Positions 1 through 12,639 are shown, counted from the stretch's first letter. The stretch: DNA of 64,000 bases from Uranotaenia lowii (GCF_029784155.1 NC_073691.1:129208714-129272713), one strand, 5' to 3'. The notes: a model not told the origin generated them from the sequence alone. Program-made: numbers and translations.

Positions 1-632
1 CCACAGCATAATATAAAGCAATTCTTAGCAAAAATTTGAAAATTGCGACTTTATTCCACAGTGAAACTTGAATTACTTTTAAATGACAAGTCATAGCTAT
101 ACACTTTCTTCTGCAAAGTTGCACATCATAACGTCGCGTATCTTTTGAATTCCATGTTGATTAAAAATCTGAATCCAAACACTTTTTTTGTTAATATTAA
201 TTTTTTTTTTTTAAAATCATAGTATTGCGTAATTTAAAAAGTCATACATACAAATTGAGAGTCCAAAACAATCCCAATTAATTTTTAGTTTAAAATTTAC
301 ATTATCAAGAAAATTTAAAAAAGACACATGTTTGAAACTTTTTCAAGATCTAAAAATGTTATTAGGACAGAATGTCGAAAAAATTGCCTTTTTCCAAAAA
401 ATCGAACCAGTGCGACCCCTAAACATCATTTTTCTGAGTCGCGACCATATAAAATATTGTTTCTTACACATTAAGCTATCATTTGAAGCTTGAGCCCCCA
501 AAATTCCAGACATAGTACAATTTTGGGCCACCCTATTGTCCATCTATTGCTCGATTTTTAAATTTCCCATGAAATTAAAAACACTAAAAAACCTGCTTAC
601 CCTGCCAGAAACTAAATCATCATCATCATCAT
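1..632. other. Unassigned A+T-rich DNA with an ATC microsatellite
   Basis: I recognise no gene here. Short minus-strand frames of 66-69 codons at 343-543 and 544-753 have no family signature. A short ATC trinucleotide run lies near 617-634, followed by a GATCGATC run, just before the truncated left end of the hAT-like element that follows. Confidence 0.5.
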
Positions 633-789
633 CGATCGATAAATGAGCGTACTTTTCTTTTTGTGAAATTTTACCATATGTACTCTTTTTTGTTGAAAGA
701 CATTTGATCAGAAAAAACTCACGTATTTCTTCCATTTTATTAAGTTGTTTCATACCTTATGCAAAAACTACGGAAGGAAAACAGCTTAA

Positions 790-1316
790 CCCTTTAATGC
801 ATAGTGTTGTTTTAAAACAACATTAATCAAAGTCCAAATATCTCGAAAACAAGTGGATATTTTTAAATTATTTATTCACAAAAAATATTCAAGAGATTAA
901 AAGAAATTAGTCTATCGTATTTAAAATGTGATATTTTAATGTATGTTTAAGGAATAGACCAAAGCATGCGAAAAAATGGCAAAAATCAAATTTATTTATT
1001 TTTTTGAAAATAGTAGTTTTTTTAAAAACGATGTTATTTCTTCAGATTTGCGAATTCTATCAAATTTTTCAATCTCAATCAATCACAAACACCTCCGTGC
1101 ACCCAATTAACAAGGTTTGGAAGAAATTTGCAAAATCGTATTGAAATTATTTAAGAATTTCAAATAATATTTTTCAACTTTGATGGGCCATAACTTTTAT
1201 AAAACTCAAAATAACGACTTCAATCCTGTTGAGTTGTGTTTCTCGAGTTAAAATGCTATAATTTCACTGAATCAATAACTGCTTTTCTAATTTAAAAATA
1301 GTCGTGCATTAAAGAG
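790..1316. mobile_element. piggyBac-like MITE (TTAA target site)
   Basis: The element is bounded by TTAA at 786-789 and 1317-1320. Its ends are inverted: CCCTTTAATGCA at the left and TGCATTAAAGAG at the right. TTAA duplications and termini starting CCC are typical of the piggyBac superfamily. The 527-bp interior is A+T rich with no coding frame. The matching stretch of the related element near 4870 lacks this insertion, which confirms the boundaries. Confidence 0.8.
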
Positions 1317-1414
1317 TTAAAACAAAATATTTAAACATTTTGTTTTAGTCAACATGCATTTCTAGTCGTTATAAACAGTGAGTGCGATAAGCGCTTTTCA
1401 GTATGCAAACAGTA

Positions 1415-2360
1415 GGGGAGAGTGGGGATACTTGATCCCCTTTTCTTATTTTCACCATATCTTTTTGGAAAAATTTAGCAACTCACCTTTGACATTTTCT
1501 GACAGCTTGTAACTTCAAGTTTCTATGCAAAAATTAGAACGATACTTGAACCCGTTGATGAACTAGAAGCATTTTCGTGGGAGTAAAAAAATTGCGATTT
1601 TTCTGAAGTTAGGGGAGACTTGATCCCCTATTGAAGGAGACTTGATCTTTTATTCAGGAAGCCCTAATCCTTGTATAAAAATTAAACAAAACCCCAAGAT
1701 AGAATGTTAATTGACTATTTTGGTCATGTTTGTTCTCATTTCACAATCTATAGCAGACATGAGAAGAAAATTCTATAACTTTGTTTCAACGCAAATAACA
1801 TTGCATACTTAAAGGCGCTATTTTTTATAATCAAGAGAAAATTAATTGTTTTTGCTCTTTTCTTCAGACAATTGTTTGATGAATATTAGTTTTTGGATAA
1901 ATATTAGTAATTTCGTAATCAGCAATCATAATGAAAAATTAAGAAGAAGAATATGCCATTTGGAAGGTGGATCAATTGTACCCATAATCAACATTTTAGA
2001 AAAAAAAATCTGAAAAAAGTTGAGAGTTTTCCATTGCTTTGAAAATATGGCATTACGAAGTTCATTTTATGCTCGAACAATTGATACATTGGAACAAATT
2101 TTTTTTTCATTATTTTACCATGTAAGGAACATTTTAAAGTGATGAAAAAAGATCTTCAAGTTACATTTTGTGACATTTTTCAAACAAAGTTCAATTACTC
2201 AAACAATGATTTTATTAAAAAAAATTTAAACTACAAGCATTGTTATTTTTCTCATTTTGGCACATTTTTCTAGAACATTTGATCTTTGTAAGACATTCCA
2301 GTTTCGAGATATAGCTAAGGAATCAAGTATCCCCAGGGATCAAGTATCCCCATTCTCCCC
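1415..2360. mobile_element. Mariner-like TIR element (GGGGAGAG family), copy 1
   Basis: This 946-bp element has inverted ends: GGGGAGAGTGGGGATACTTG at the left, and the complement of GGGGAGAATGGGGATACTTG at the right. TA dinucleotides flank it at 1413-1414 and 2361-2362, as in Tc1/mariner elements. It has no transposase frame. The motif GATACTTGATCC recurs several times within each subterminal region. The paralogous uninserted site is visible near 4960-4975. A second, inverted full copy lies at 8901-9877, and diverged interior pieces lie near 44760-45060 and 59880-60450. Confidence 0.85.
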
Positions 2361-2901
2361 TAATCAATATTCACAAAATTTAGGAATAGTTCAAGAATAT
2401 TTTTAACGAAATTTTAAAAATGTTGTGGTAGTTACCTGACCTCCAAGACATTTACTGTATCTGATTGATTGAAATATCTCGCGATATATAGTTAAGCTAT
2501 AAAATCGTCGTTTTTGGCAAGTTTCAAGTCTAAAATTGTGAGAAACGTCGATTAAATAGAAAAATAGAATCAATGTAGGAACCGAGCTATGCGCCTGGAT
2601 GATATGCAATACCAGAGCAAAAGGATAGAGTTTGTCAATGTATTTCGTTTAATCCGACGTTTCACTTATCCGAGGCAGTCCCTCCCCCGACTACCTCGGG
2701 TAATTCTGATTTTTTTGTACATCCTTTTGCATACAATCCGGGCGCAAAGCTTGATTAAAATATGGATCTGGGACAACGTGGGAGCTCAGAAACACTGGAG
2801 TTCGGAAAAGCAGGGTTCTACTGTTCAACGTTTTTTTCCTGAGTTTTTGGATAAATGATCTCAATGTACTCTTTTTGGTGTCGCGGGATATGGTAACCCT
2901 A

Positions 2902-4663
2902 ATCTAACCCCGCTGATGCCCCGTTGGACGGTAACCGACAACTTGTTAATGTGTGTTTTCTAGGATTATGTTTGAAGCTGTCTTATGACTCCATCAGCCA
3001 GTTGTGGTGAGTGAAATTCAGCCTATCACCATTTGCAATTTTGGAGCGCGTGTTCAAACTCAGTAAAAAACGTCAAACACAACAGGCACGCAATTGCTGG
3101 AGGCTGAATGGAGAAAAGGTGAAAGAGTGCGTGGTGTTGTTGATGTTATTTAGCCAGCCTTATTTTCCATCGAATACACCATTGTGTCGATAATGGTGGA
3201 AAATTTCTATAGCTTCTCAAGCCTACTTTCTAAAGCAAGATACATTCATCGTTCCTTACCCAAAACAGTTTTCGAATGCGACTGAAACAAAATGAAAAAT
3301 GAGCTCTCGATTCCAATTCTTATGCCTAGCAGCCATCAATCAAAGAATCCAACTGTAGTGAAAACTTCTAGTCACCGAAGAAAATACTGGAAAATGAAAA
3401 CATGAAATGCAAATCAGTCGGAATTAATTTGTTTGTCGAAAATTCTGCCTCATCTAGTCCGGACATTTCATGAGAGAGCCCGTGCGATGCGAGTCATCCA
3501 ACAAAATTCCATCCAAATAGTATAATGTAATTGTTATTTGAAAGATGTGATAAAGTATTTTCGAAACTTCAATCATTGATTGGTTGGTATGCGAAACGAA
3601 GGTCAAAGACATAACTTCAAATCGACTAGACTAGAATTCATTGAATATTCAGAGATGTGCAAAAGAGCATATCGACGAAATGATTTAGACTGTGTTTTAA
3701 AAGGCATAAAAAAAGTTATTTCAATGTATAAAAGTTAATCAAAAATGTTTGTAATTAAAAAAAACGACAAAATTAAATCTCACGTTCCCATCACTATGAT
3801 AAATTATCATCAAAATTCATTGCAGTTGCTTTAGCAACAGCGGGGAACCCACAAATAATCTATTCCTTCCTAAAAGTGCTGTTAGGGTTGATTAAAATTT
3901 AAGGCCTACTTTATTTTTTCCATCTCCCTCCTAGTAGGAACAAGTAGTCCAAGCGCTGCTTTCAAGATGCACTAAATTAGCTGATTCTTCATAATAAAAC
4001 GCGTTACTTGACCTTTCTCAACGATGAAACAGCTCAATATTTATTACGGGTTTCACCTTTTACACGATGCGATTATCCTTTATTCGTCACTTATAGAAGA
4101 AAGCAAAAAGACCAACGTTGTCTATCCCCCTTGCAGATAATAGGTACTGAGATTAAATCTCTCTTCAGCGAAGGGTTTGAGGAAGCCGGCAAAAAAAAAA
4201 AATCTTTGTTGTCGAAACTCGTTGTTCACGTCAAACTTTGGAACGAAAATCTTTTGTATTTTTCGCTTAGAAATAATTCAATAAAATGAATTTTTTAGGT
4301 CTAACATCGAAATTTTAACGGTTTAAAAAATGGACAACTAGCCGGTTAGACTTGAATTACTACTTAAGGCGGTATCTTCAAAATTACTGAACCGATGTTC
4401 GTAAATTATATCATTTCGAGATCGTCTTCATCTTCGTTATTTATTTATCTTAGCTTAGCTTGGCTTAGTTGACTACTCATATCAACCTTAAATCATTGAA
4501 CTTTAAGTGCTTAGATATAATTAATAATTCAAAACTTCAGATAACATAATTGACTAGACTTTGCTCAACTTATGCACTTCAAATTCCATGATTGCAATGG
4601 TTGTTACTCCGTAATTGATCGAGGCCATCAGTTTAGTGCAAGGACCGAAATAATGGTGCTTGA
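2902..4663. other. Unassigned intergenic DNA
   Basis: There are no frames with family signatures. A 93-codon frame at 4008-4289 is lysine- and serine-rich and looks random. At 4448-4490 a run of TTAGC-type pentamers followed by a conserved-looking tail resembles the 3' tail of an insect LINE, but no LINE coding sequence adjoins it. Confidence 0.4.
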
Positions 4664-5532
4664 GACTAGCATAGGGTTACCATACGTATTCTTTCAAGAG
4701 TACATGTACTCTTTTTCGATCAAAAAATGGGCGTACTCTTCTTTTTGTGAAACTTTACCAAATGTACTCTTTTTTTGTTAAAAGACATTTGATCAGATAA
4801 ACCAGCATATTTCTTCCATTTTATGAAGTTGTATAACATATTATGCAAAAACAACGAAAGGAATACAGCTTACAACAAATCATTTTAACATTTTGTTTTT
4901 ATAAACAAGCATTTTTAGTTGTTATAAACAGTGAGCGTGATAAGCGCCTCTGAGTATGCAGTAATCAATATGCATAAAATGTAGGTATTAGTACAAGAAT
5001 ATTTTAAAAGAAAGTTTATAATTGTCATGTAAGTCACATAGCCTCCAAGACATAAACAGTATTTGATCAAATGAAAATATTCGGGACACCTTAGATAGCC
5101 CGAAATATGTACAGTAGAACCACGTAGAACCCCGCTTATCTGAGCTCGTTATCCGAGCCACCATTTTTATCCAAAATCCGTGTAAAAATGTGCTTTTCCA
5201 TCGCGATATATTGTAAGGAATTTTGTTCTAAGTCTCATGTCAGTGTGATTAGTTGGCAAACTGTCTGACGTTATTTTTATTCCTCGAAAATATCATGTTG
5301 TAAAAAATTATAATAGTGCAGACTTCACTTTCGGAATGTTAACCGGAGAATTTTCCTATATTGAATTCTTCTGTCAACGTATTTTGTTGTCGTACAAGGT
5401 GGTACAAGTATGTGCATTTGTTTACAGCTTCCGGTAAAAATAACACATGAGGCTTCCGGACAATCGATTCGGCACATTGGAATTCCTTAGAAGTTTCCAC
5501 ATTTGGACATTCGATGGGATGCGCTAAATTTA

Positions 5533-5557
5533 TGTATGTATGTATGTATGTATGTAT
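5533..5557. repeat. (TATG)n microsatellite, 3' tail of retro-insertion
   Basis: About six TATG units directly abut the left target duplication. This is the simple-repeat tail of the retro-insertion when read on the minus strand. Confidence 0.85.
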
Positions 5558-6439
5558 TTCAACCACCCAGCTAGCAAGGCACAGCCGGTAGCAGCGAGCA
5601 ACTTTTGCTTTATAACTTGTCCAAGATTCATTAACTATATAATCCAAAATGCCTTTGAGTGGACTATTCCAAGGGACGAGAAATGAAAGCAGAGGCACTG
5701 ACATCTCCAAGTAGGGATAGGATAAAATTGTCTCCACCGAAAGAACATATTGAAGTTATATAGCGTTTGATTCGAGCCGTTATAAAGCTAAGCGCTCCAC
5801 TGGGTGGGGAGACGGACCCGCCCTCTTTCCATGATCCCTTGCTGGTGAGGTAGCCCAATGCTCTCCTCAAGAATCGCTTCAATTGGGTGCCCGGATGGAT
5901 CCCCTAATACCCCAAGAATATTATATTATATACAATATATTTATGATAACAATACCAGTTAATTACCTGTTGATGATTTTGTAGATGAACCTTGCCAAAT
6001 ATAGTTTATTTGAGAAATTTAATATTCGTCCTTTCTAAATATTTTTAACTTCAAAATTTCCAATTTTCCAAGAGCAATTCAACAATCAAAAGTACGTATA
6101 ATGAATTACAAATGTCCTTATTTCAATTTTTTCCAAAAAAAAAATAACATATGTTCAAACATTTCTTTTTATTCTTACAAATTACAGTTTATAAATTGTT
6201 TCCGACTTAAAAATTTCCAAGCATCAAGATGTCCATAAAATTTTCAATCTAATCTAATCTGCGTCCACATTTCTTTGTGCTCAATTCTTCCCTCTTCCAA
6301 ATTTCTAAATTTTCTAAAATAATGATTAAGATTTTCTCAATTTATTCAATTTTCATTTTTCTATGCTTGTTAATGACTTCCAATTTTGGACACTCATACA
6401 AAATTTATATTTCGAATAATAAACTTAAACTTTAACTTA

Positions 6440-6900
6440 GGGGCCGTTCAGATACCACGTGGACAGAAAAATGAGATTTTTGACACCCCCCTCCCCCTCC
6501 GTGGACAAGCGTGGACATTTGGCAAACCCCTACCCCCTCCCCGTATATCCACGTGGACAGATTTGAATTTTTTTTTTTTCAAAAACTCATTTGACAGTTA
6601 GAAAACACTACTTTTAGCCTATTTGTTATTGGAATGGCTGATTTAAAAAAAAAAAAAAAGAAATAGTATTACCTGATATGAAATAATAAATGAAATATAA
6701 ATAATTATCATATTTATTACTCGCTTTCAAGTGGTTTTTTATTGTTTGAACTTCAACTGGAAAGCTTTGTAATTTTAAGATTCAAACAGTAAGTATGTCC
6801 GGTGACGTGGACATGACCCAAACCCCTACCCCCCTCTCCGTGGACATTTCCATACACCCCCCCTCCCCCTAAGTTGTCCACGTGGTATGTGAACGGCCCC
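6440..6900. mobile_element. Harbinger-like MITE (GGGGCCGTTCA ends)
   Basis: Inverted ends start GGGGCCGTTCAGATACCACG at the left, with the complement of GGGGCCGTTCACATACCACG at the right. They are flanked by TTA at 6437-6439 and 6901-6903. A TWA-type 3-bp duplication fits PIF/Harbinger. The subterminal regions contain pyrimidine-rich CCCCTACCCCC tracts and CGTGGACA boxes. There is no coding frame. It is nested inside the retro-insertion, so it is younger than that insertion. Confidence 0.8.
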
Positions 6901-8136
6901 TTATAACACATTAAAAATGTTCTAATTCTCCATTTTTAAATATTTTAAACGCACAATTCTTTCATTCAAAATTCAGTTGAAAATAACAATAAAAATAAAA
7001 ACGACATACCTGATCACGAATCTGAAAATTAAAATAAGATTAATTTCCCTACCTGCCCCGCCCTGTATTAATTCGTGCTCGCTCATAGATAACATCAAAA
7101 TTTTCTCTCCGGCTCTCTTCTCCCAGGCGGGCAAAACATTTCTATTTTGCATAAGTCGAAACAAGCCTTGCGCATTTGGACAGCCTACGCACTATCACCA
7201 ATAAAACACCACGAGCATCGCAATTGCACTTCCATAATGGTTTACTCTCCTCGTAATGAACTGGAATCCACACTTCGTTTTTTTTTATTTTTAATTTTCG
7301 GATGTATTTGAGCAAATTGAACAATACACTCCACAGCGATTAACAAGAGGAATGTCGTTGCTGCGACTGGAAATTTCAACCCCAAAACTGCTCGAACAGA
7401 ACCGCAACGTAAGCCCGCCAACACACACTCACACACTTGCGCTTGCATAGCAATCAAGCTTCCATATTGCACCATCATCGAAATGCTTAGGATTAATCTT
7501 GAAAAAGGCGGCATTTAGCGCTAAAGCATCATAAAATTCATGATAAACTGAAAGCCCGAAACACTATCACTTGAATCAACAATAATCGAGCGCGAACCGT
7601 TAAAGAATACGTGAATCTTTCGTAAATTTACGCAGACCGAATTGCAAACGACTTCTACCTGGCAGTGTTGCCCGCTGATCCTGATGGGATGCGCTAAATT
7701 TAATTCACAAAATAGAACTTGATTTTTTTGCTATCTCTCAACTGAGTTTTGAGTTAAATTTCTTGACCGTGCAGCTACACGAAAAATTTCGCCGCACCCC
7801 ATTTCTCGTTCGTAAAATTTTGTAAACAGGCCGCGCGAACTGTCACCACAAAAGGGAACATACGTCATCGTGAATCGACCCATGCAATAACAGTTTCGTT
7901 TAATCCAAAGTTTCACTTATCCGAGGTGGTCCTGCTCCCAACTACTTCGGGTAAGCGTGGTTCTACTGTACATCCTTTTGCATACCATTCGGGCGCAAAG
8001 CTCGATAGATATACGGAACTTGCGTCAACCTGATGGCTGATGGGGTTCTACTGTTTAACGTTTCTCCTGATTATTTGGGAAATGATCTTAATGTACTCTT
8101 TTTGCTGTCGCGTGGTATGGTAACCCTAGACTAGCA

Positions 8137-8900
8137 GTTCATTCACAATGCACACAACTCATGCCCTCCCTTTGAAAATGATCAATAACGGCGCCAGCCA
8201 CTTCCTAGTAGTCAATGAGGAATGAAGGAAGGATTGTGGATTGGAACTTCATAGAATCAATTAACTAATCTCCTTTATATTACAAAGATTAATTTATTTT
8301 TATGCTAGTTTAATGGCATTGCGGTGAACGTTGTGATGAAGAATTCTTGATAGAAGAATTAAAGATCGGAAAGAAATGATGGATAGATAAAGGAGACGCT
8401 TAGTAGAAGAAAATTTACAGGTGTTGAAATTGAGCTAAGAGCATATTTTATGGAAAGTTTCAAAGGTGCGTTCTAGACCCGTTGTCCTACATCAATTGAA
8501 TGGCAGAGAGAAGTAATAGCGAGAGGCGCAATTCCCAAGTAATAATTTTAGCTTTATTATAGTCAGCAAAACATCCATAACATCACCTGGACTCTAATGA
8601 AGCCAAAATTAGGCTATTTGGCTCTACCCTAGAAACGTCATCATGACATATCATTGTTGTTCATAATGTTGGTCACCAAAGCTATTATTAAACATGTAAG
8701 GAGTTTTTGTTTTTTTTTTCGATTCTGTGAGTTCTCGGAGTTTTTTTTTTCCAGCAACCATAATGGTTGATGAATGATGATTGCATTATTGAGATATGAT
8801 CTGGTAAAATTAATAGCCAAAATACCAATGTTTTAACCATATTGTGAGCCTCTTTTGTACTGCCAGTTAAGATTTTAAGTAAAATGTGTATGAAATAGTA
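8137..8900. other. Unassigned DNA
   Basis: I see no frames, tails or inverted ends here. There are T homopolymers near 8706-8750. Confidence 0.4.
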
Positions 8901-9877
8901 GGGGAGAATGAGGATACTTGATCCCTGGGTATACTTGATTCCTTAGCGATATCTCGAAACTGGAATGTCTTACAAAGATCAAATGTTCTAGAAAAATGTG
9001 CCAAAATGAGCAAAATAACAATGTTTGTAGTTTAAAATTTTTTTAACAAAATAATTGTTTGAGTAATTGAACTTTGTTTGAAAAATTTCACAAAATGTAA
9101 CTTGAAGATCTTTTTTCATCACTTTAAAATGTTCCTTACATGGAAAAATTATGAAAAAAATATTTGTTCCAATGTATCAATCGTTCGAGCGTAAAATGAA
9201 CTTTATAATGCCATATTTTCAAAGTTATGGAAAACTCTCAACTTTTTTCAAAAAAAGTTTTCTAAAATGTTGATTATGGGTACAATTGATCCCCTAGAGT
9301 TGGGTACAATTGATCCCCCCTTCCAAACGGCATATTCTTCTTCTGAATTGATCGTTGTGATTGCTGATTACGAAATTACTAATATTTATCCAAAAACTAA
9401 TATTTATCAAACAATTGTCTTAAGAAAAGAGCAAAAATAATTAATTTTCTCTTAATTATAAAAAATAGCGCCTTTAAGTATGCAATGTTATTAGCGTTGA
9501 GACAAAGTTACAGAATTTTCTTCTTATGTCTGCTATAAATTGTGAAATGAGAACAAACATAACCAAAATAGTCAATTAACATTCTATCTTGGGTTTTTGT
9601 TTGATTTTTATACAAGGATTAGGGCTTCCTGAATAAAAGATCAAGTCTCCGTCAATAGGGGATCAAGTCTCCCCTAACTTCAGAAAAATCGCAATTTTTT
9701 TACTCCCACGAAAATGCTTCTAGTTCATCAACGGCTTCAAGTATCGTTCTAATTTTTGGAGCATATAAACTTGAAGTTACAAGCTGTCAGAAAATGTCAA
9801 AGACGGCGAGTTGCTAAATTTTTCCAAAAAGATATGGTGAAAATAAAAAAAGGGGATCAAGTATCCCCACTCTCCCC
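8901..9877. mobile_element. Mariner-like TIR element (GGGGAGAG family), copy 2
   Basis: This is a full-length 977-bp copy in the opposite orientation to 1415-2360, flanked by TA (8899-8900 and 9878-9879). Terminal inverted repeats and the whole interior align with copy 1 by eye with modest divergence. It has no transposase frame, so a related autonomous Tc1/mariner-type element elsewhere must have moved it. Confidence 0.85.
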
Positions 9878-9991
9878 TATATTAAAATAAATGCGCCTCG
9901 TCAAATCTGATGGCCAATCATGATGGAATTGATGGAAAATAGGCCTGAAAAAATATTTTCCAATGCTTGCATTGTGGATCCATCAACATGG

Positions 9992-10317
9992 CACTGACCA
10001 TACTGACTGGACACTCGATTTCGTTTTCTGGATAATTTTTCCAACAGTACGCAATGTCGATTCCAGAGTGCGCATCGATCGATTTGAAGAAATGCTATCC
10101 CAGTTAGCAAATGCCACCCAACTTTAAAAATAAAACACGCAATTTCTACGATAAAATCGGGCTAAACAGGACCATTCTTCCTACAGGGCATTTTTTGTCA
10201 AATTTTTCAGGTTCGCCACCTGCCGTCGGTATTGCGAACCTGCAAAATCTAACAACAAAAAATTAGACAGAAAATGGTTGAATTTTTGTTCTAAGTGTCA
10301 TGTCAGTGTGGTCAGTG
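9992..10317 (+). mobile_element. hAT-like MITE (CACTGACC family), copy 1
   Basis: This 326-bp element has inverted ends CACTGACCATACTGAC and the complement of CACTGACCACACTGAC. It is flanked by a 7-bp repeat AACATGG (9985-9991 and 10318-10324). Three more copies occur in this window, at 23264-23620, 42936-43260 and 57598-57917. The interior has a conserved inverted-looking GGTTCGCCACCTGC / GCGAACCTGC core. It does not encode protein. Confidence 0.85.
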
Positions 10318-10499
10318 AACATGGCATCATTTTTAACCCTTCGATTTTGCAACCACATGGCTACGATTTTACGTTTCTCTCGCAAGCCAACCAACTACAC
10401 GCTTAGGATGAGTTCCTCATTTCTGAGATGTTAATCCTTAGTACAGTCAAATGAGGACAGACATTTTAAATAGAAACGGATTCGTTGTTAATCACCCGT

Positions 10500-11580
10500 G
10501 GAATAAATCATGAGTTGAAGTCAAATTTTGTTGTCTGACGCCATCTTGAAATCCAAGATGGCGGCTTTCGCTGATCTTTCGAATGTTGTAAATGACTTAA
10601 AATCGCATGAAACCCCATCAATATTGGTATTGGGTGAAAGGTCTAAACGAGTAGAAGTCGAATTTCGCTATCAGACGCCATCTTGAAATCTAAGATGGCG
10701 GCATCCGCTGAACTTTTAATGCTGTAACTGACAAAAAGTCGCATTAAACAACCACTATATGTGTATTGGTTGAAAGGGCTAAACTAGAAGAAGCCGATTT
10801 TTTCTTTTCGACGCCATCTTGAAATCCAAGATGGCGTCTTCCGCAGAATTTTAAAATTCTGTTGGTCACTGAGAATCGCATGAAAGGCCCACAATATTGG
10901 TATTTGGTGAAAGGGCTAAACTAGAAGAAGTCGAATTTCGCTATCGGACGTCAACTTGAAATCCAAGATGGCGGCTTCCACTGAACTTTAAAATACTTTT
11001 AATCACTGACAAACGCATGAAACTCCTACTATATGGGTATAAGTTTAAAAGGATCACCGAGTAGAATACAAATTTCGCTATCAGGCGTCATCTTGATATC
11101 CAAGATTGCGGCTTCCACTGAACTATAAAATGATTGAAAGTCACTTGAAATTCCCACAATATGGCCATTCGGTAAAATGGCTTAATCAGTTTAAGTGGAA
11201 TTTCTCAATCAGATCATCTTGAAATCCAAGATGGCGAATTTCGCTGAATCTTAAAATGTTGTAAATAACTAAAAATTGCATGAAAACCCCCACAATATGG
11301 GTATTGACTAAAGGGCTAACCTAGAAGAAGTCAAATTTCGCTATCAGGTGCATCTCGAAATTCAAGATGGCGGCTTTCACTGAACTTTAAAATGCTGTTA
11401 AACACTGAAACTCCCACAATATGGGCATTGTGTGAAAGGACCAAACGAGTAGAAGTCGAAGTTTTCTATCAAATGACATCTTGAAATCCAAGATGGCGGC
11501 TTCGACTTCTACTCGTTTGGTCCTTTCACACAATGCCCATATTGTGGGAGTTTCAGTGTTTAACAGCATTTTAAAGTTCA
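10500..11580. repeat. Tandem array of ~130-bp palindrome-centred monomers
   Basis: Roughly eight degenerate monomers follow head to tail. Each contains CATCTTGAAATCCAAGATGG, and several extend to CGCCATCTTG...CAAGATGGCG, a 10-bp-arm hairpin with a 5-nt loop. Monomers also share a GGGCTAAACTAGAAGAAGTC stretch and an 'ACAATATGGGTATTGG' stretch. At about 11503 the array turns round: 11503-11580 is the reverse complement of 11380-11455, making a local fold-back. Further monomers in the reverse orientation lie at 12640-12800 and 15560-15830. The pattern resembles the tandem-repeat arms of fold-back elements. Confidence 0.8.
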
Positions 11581-11609
11581 GTGAAAGTATATAAGGTGAT
11601 AGTGTATAA

Positions 11610-12472
11610 TAGACCGCTGCAAGCTTTGTATGAAAACTTCAAATTCTTAAATTTTTACATCTCCCATAACTTTTTTAGGTTGTTTTTGCTGCCAGAAATA
11701 GCAATAATTTTTTTTTAAGCGATCCATCCAGTCCTGAATTAGCGCAACGAGTTTTAATTTTGTATGGAAATTTGTATGGGAAAACAAAATTTTTCATTCA
11801 AAAATCGCCAGAGATTTTCTGAAAGTTCCAAAAAATATAACTTTGGATGAAAAATGTTCCTTGATTCTTGCAGTACATTTCTTGCGAACAAAGCACAAAC
11901 CAAAATTGTACCCCAGAAAAGATATTCAATGTTATATAAAAATTTTGTTTTCAAAATTCATTATTTTAATTATATCGTTTTTGACTGCTTATTTGAAAGC
12001 TGTGTAACAGTAGGATGGAAATAAAAAATCTAAAAAAACTGCTTTGCATTGCCAGAGAATTCATTGATTAATATAACCTTTGCCATAACGTTTCATGAAA
12101 TTATTAACAGCTCTAGCAAGCAAAGTCTGCCATTTTTGAATACTTTTCAATGGATTCAGATTTTTTATTTTAAAATTGTTATAACTTTTTCCATGAAATT
12201 CTTAGCTGCTTGTCATGTAAGCGAAAAATGAAGCCTAAGAATAGACAAAACCAAAACTTAAAGACCGACTTCATTTTAAGCTTATTTGAATTTTCTGGAT
12301 GATTAAATGTGCAAAACTTTCTTCTTCCATACAAATTTCCATACAAAATTGAAACGCGTTGCGCTAACTCAGGAATCAACCAAATCATCTCAAATTTTAC
12401 ACTGATGCTTGGGGACCCAAAAAATATCTAAAAAACATATGGGAGCAAAAAGTTATTTTTTGCAGCGGTCTA
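11610..12472. mobile_element. TIR element (TAGACCGCTGCAA ends), 8-bp TSD
   Basis: GTGTATAA is duplicated at 11602-11609 and 12473-12480. Inverted ends TAGACCGCTGCAA and TTGCAGCGGTCTA bound 863 bp. The arms continue to be complementary for roughly 150-200 bp, including a TTTTGTATGGAAATTTGTAT stretch near 11757 with its complement near 12328. Non-autonomous; the 8-bp duplication suggests hAT. Two frames of 60-69 codons inside are not recognisable. Confidence 0.8.
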
Positions 12473-12639
12473 GTGTATAAGGTAATGTTGTTTCTGATAT
12501 TTGTTTGATGATTGTGTCAAAATCGGATGTTGCCAGAATCGAATGTTGCCAGAATCGAATGTTGCCAAAACGATCGGGGTCTGTATTGTGATTATTTTGT
12601 GCGATTTAGAGACACTTACAGCATTCCAGAGTAGAGCGA

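Larger units (their letters stand above)
633..2901. mobile_element. hAT-like TIR element, copy 1 (left end lost)
   Basis: This is the same family as the complete copy at 4672-8128. About 633-790 and 1320-1412 match 4728-4975 closely, and 2640-2901 matches 7895-8128. The right end keeps the inverted terminus (GGTAACCCTA). The left terminus is missing and is replaced by an ATC microsatellite. Two younger elements are nested inside (790-1316 and 1415-2360), and the paralogous copy shows both empty sites. No transposase frame was found, so it is non-autonomous. hAT assignment comes from the 8-bp duplication of the other copy; confidence in family is moderate. Confidence 0.75.
5533..7682 (-). mobile_element. 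Retrotransposed insertion with 20-bp target duplication
   Basis: GATGGGATGCGCTAAATTTA occurs at 5513-5532 and again at 7683-7702, bracketing 2150 bp. The low-coordinate end is a TATG tetranucleotide run, which on the minus strand is a (CATA)n 3' tail, so the inserted RNA read right to left. Long variable target duplications plus a simple-repeat tail indicate LINE-type target-primed reverse transcription. I recognise no reverse transcriptase. Minus-strand frames at 7242-7514 (90 codons, hydrophobic start) and 5664-5882 are unidentified. It could be a LINE lacking its coding region, or a retrocopy of a cellular RNA. Confidence 0.75.
4672..8128. mobile_element. hAT-like TIR element, copy 2 (complete ends)
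   Basis: A perfect 8-bp duplication GACTAGCA (4664-4671 and 8129-8136) flanks inverted ends TAGGGTTACCATAC and its near complement. An 8-bp target duplication is the hAT hallmark. The element is 3457 bp, but 2170 bp of that is a later retro-insertion (5533-7682 plus one target repeat), so the ancestral unit was about 1.3 kb. Internal inverted segments occur (the 'TTATCYGAG' stretch near 5135 and 7917). A short minus-strand open frame reads across the retro-insertion target, but I do not recognise it. A 90-bp right-end fragment of the same family lies near 51543-51630. Confidence 0.85.

Noticed and set aside
5339..5737. 132-codon minus-strand frame
   Set aside because: It crosses the junction between the hAT-like element and the later retro-insertion, including the TATG tail, so it cannot be an ancestral gene.
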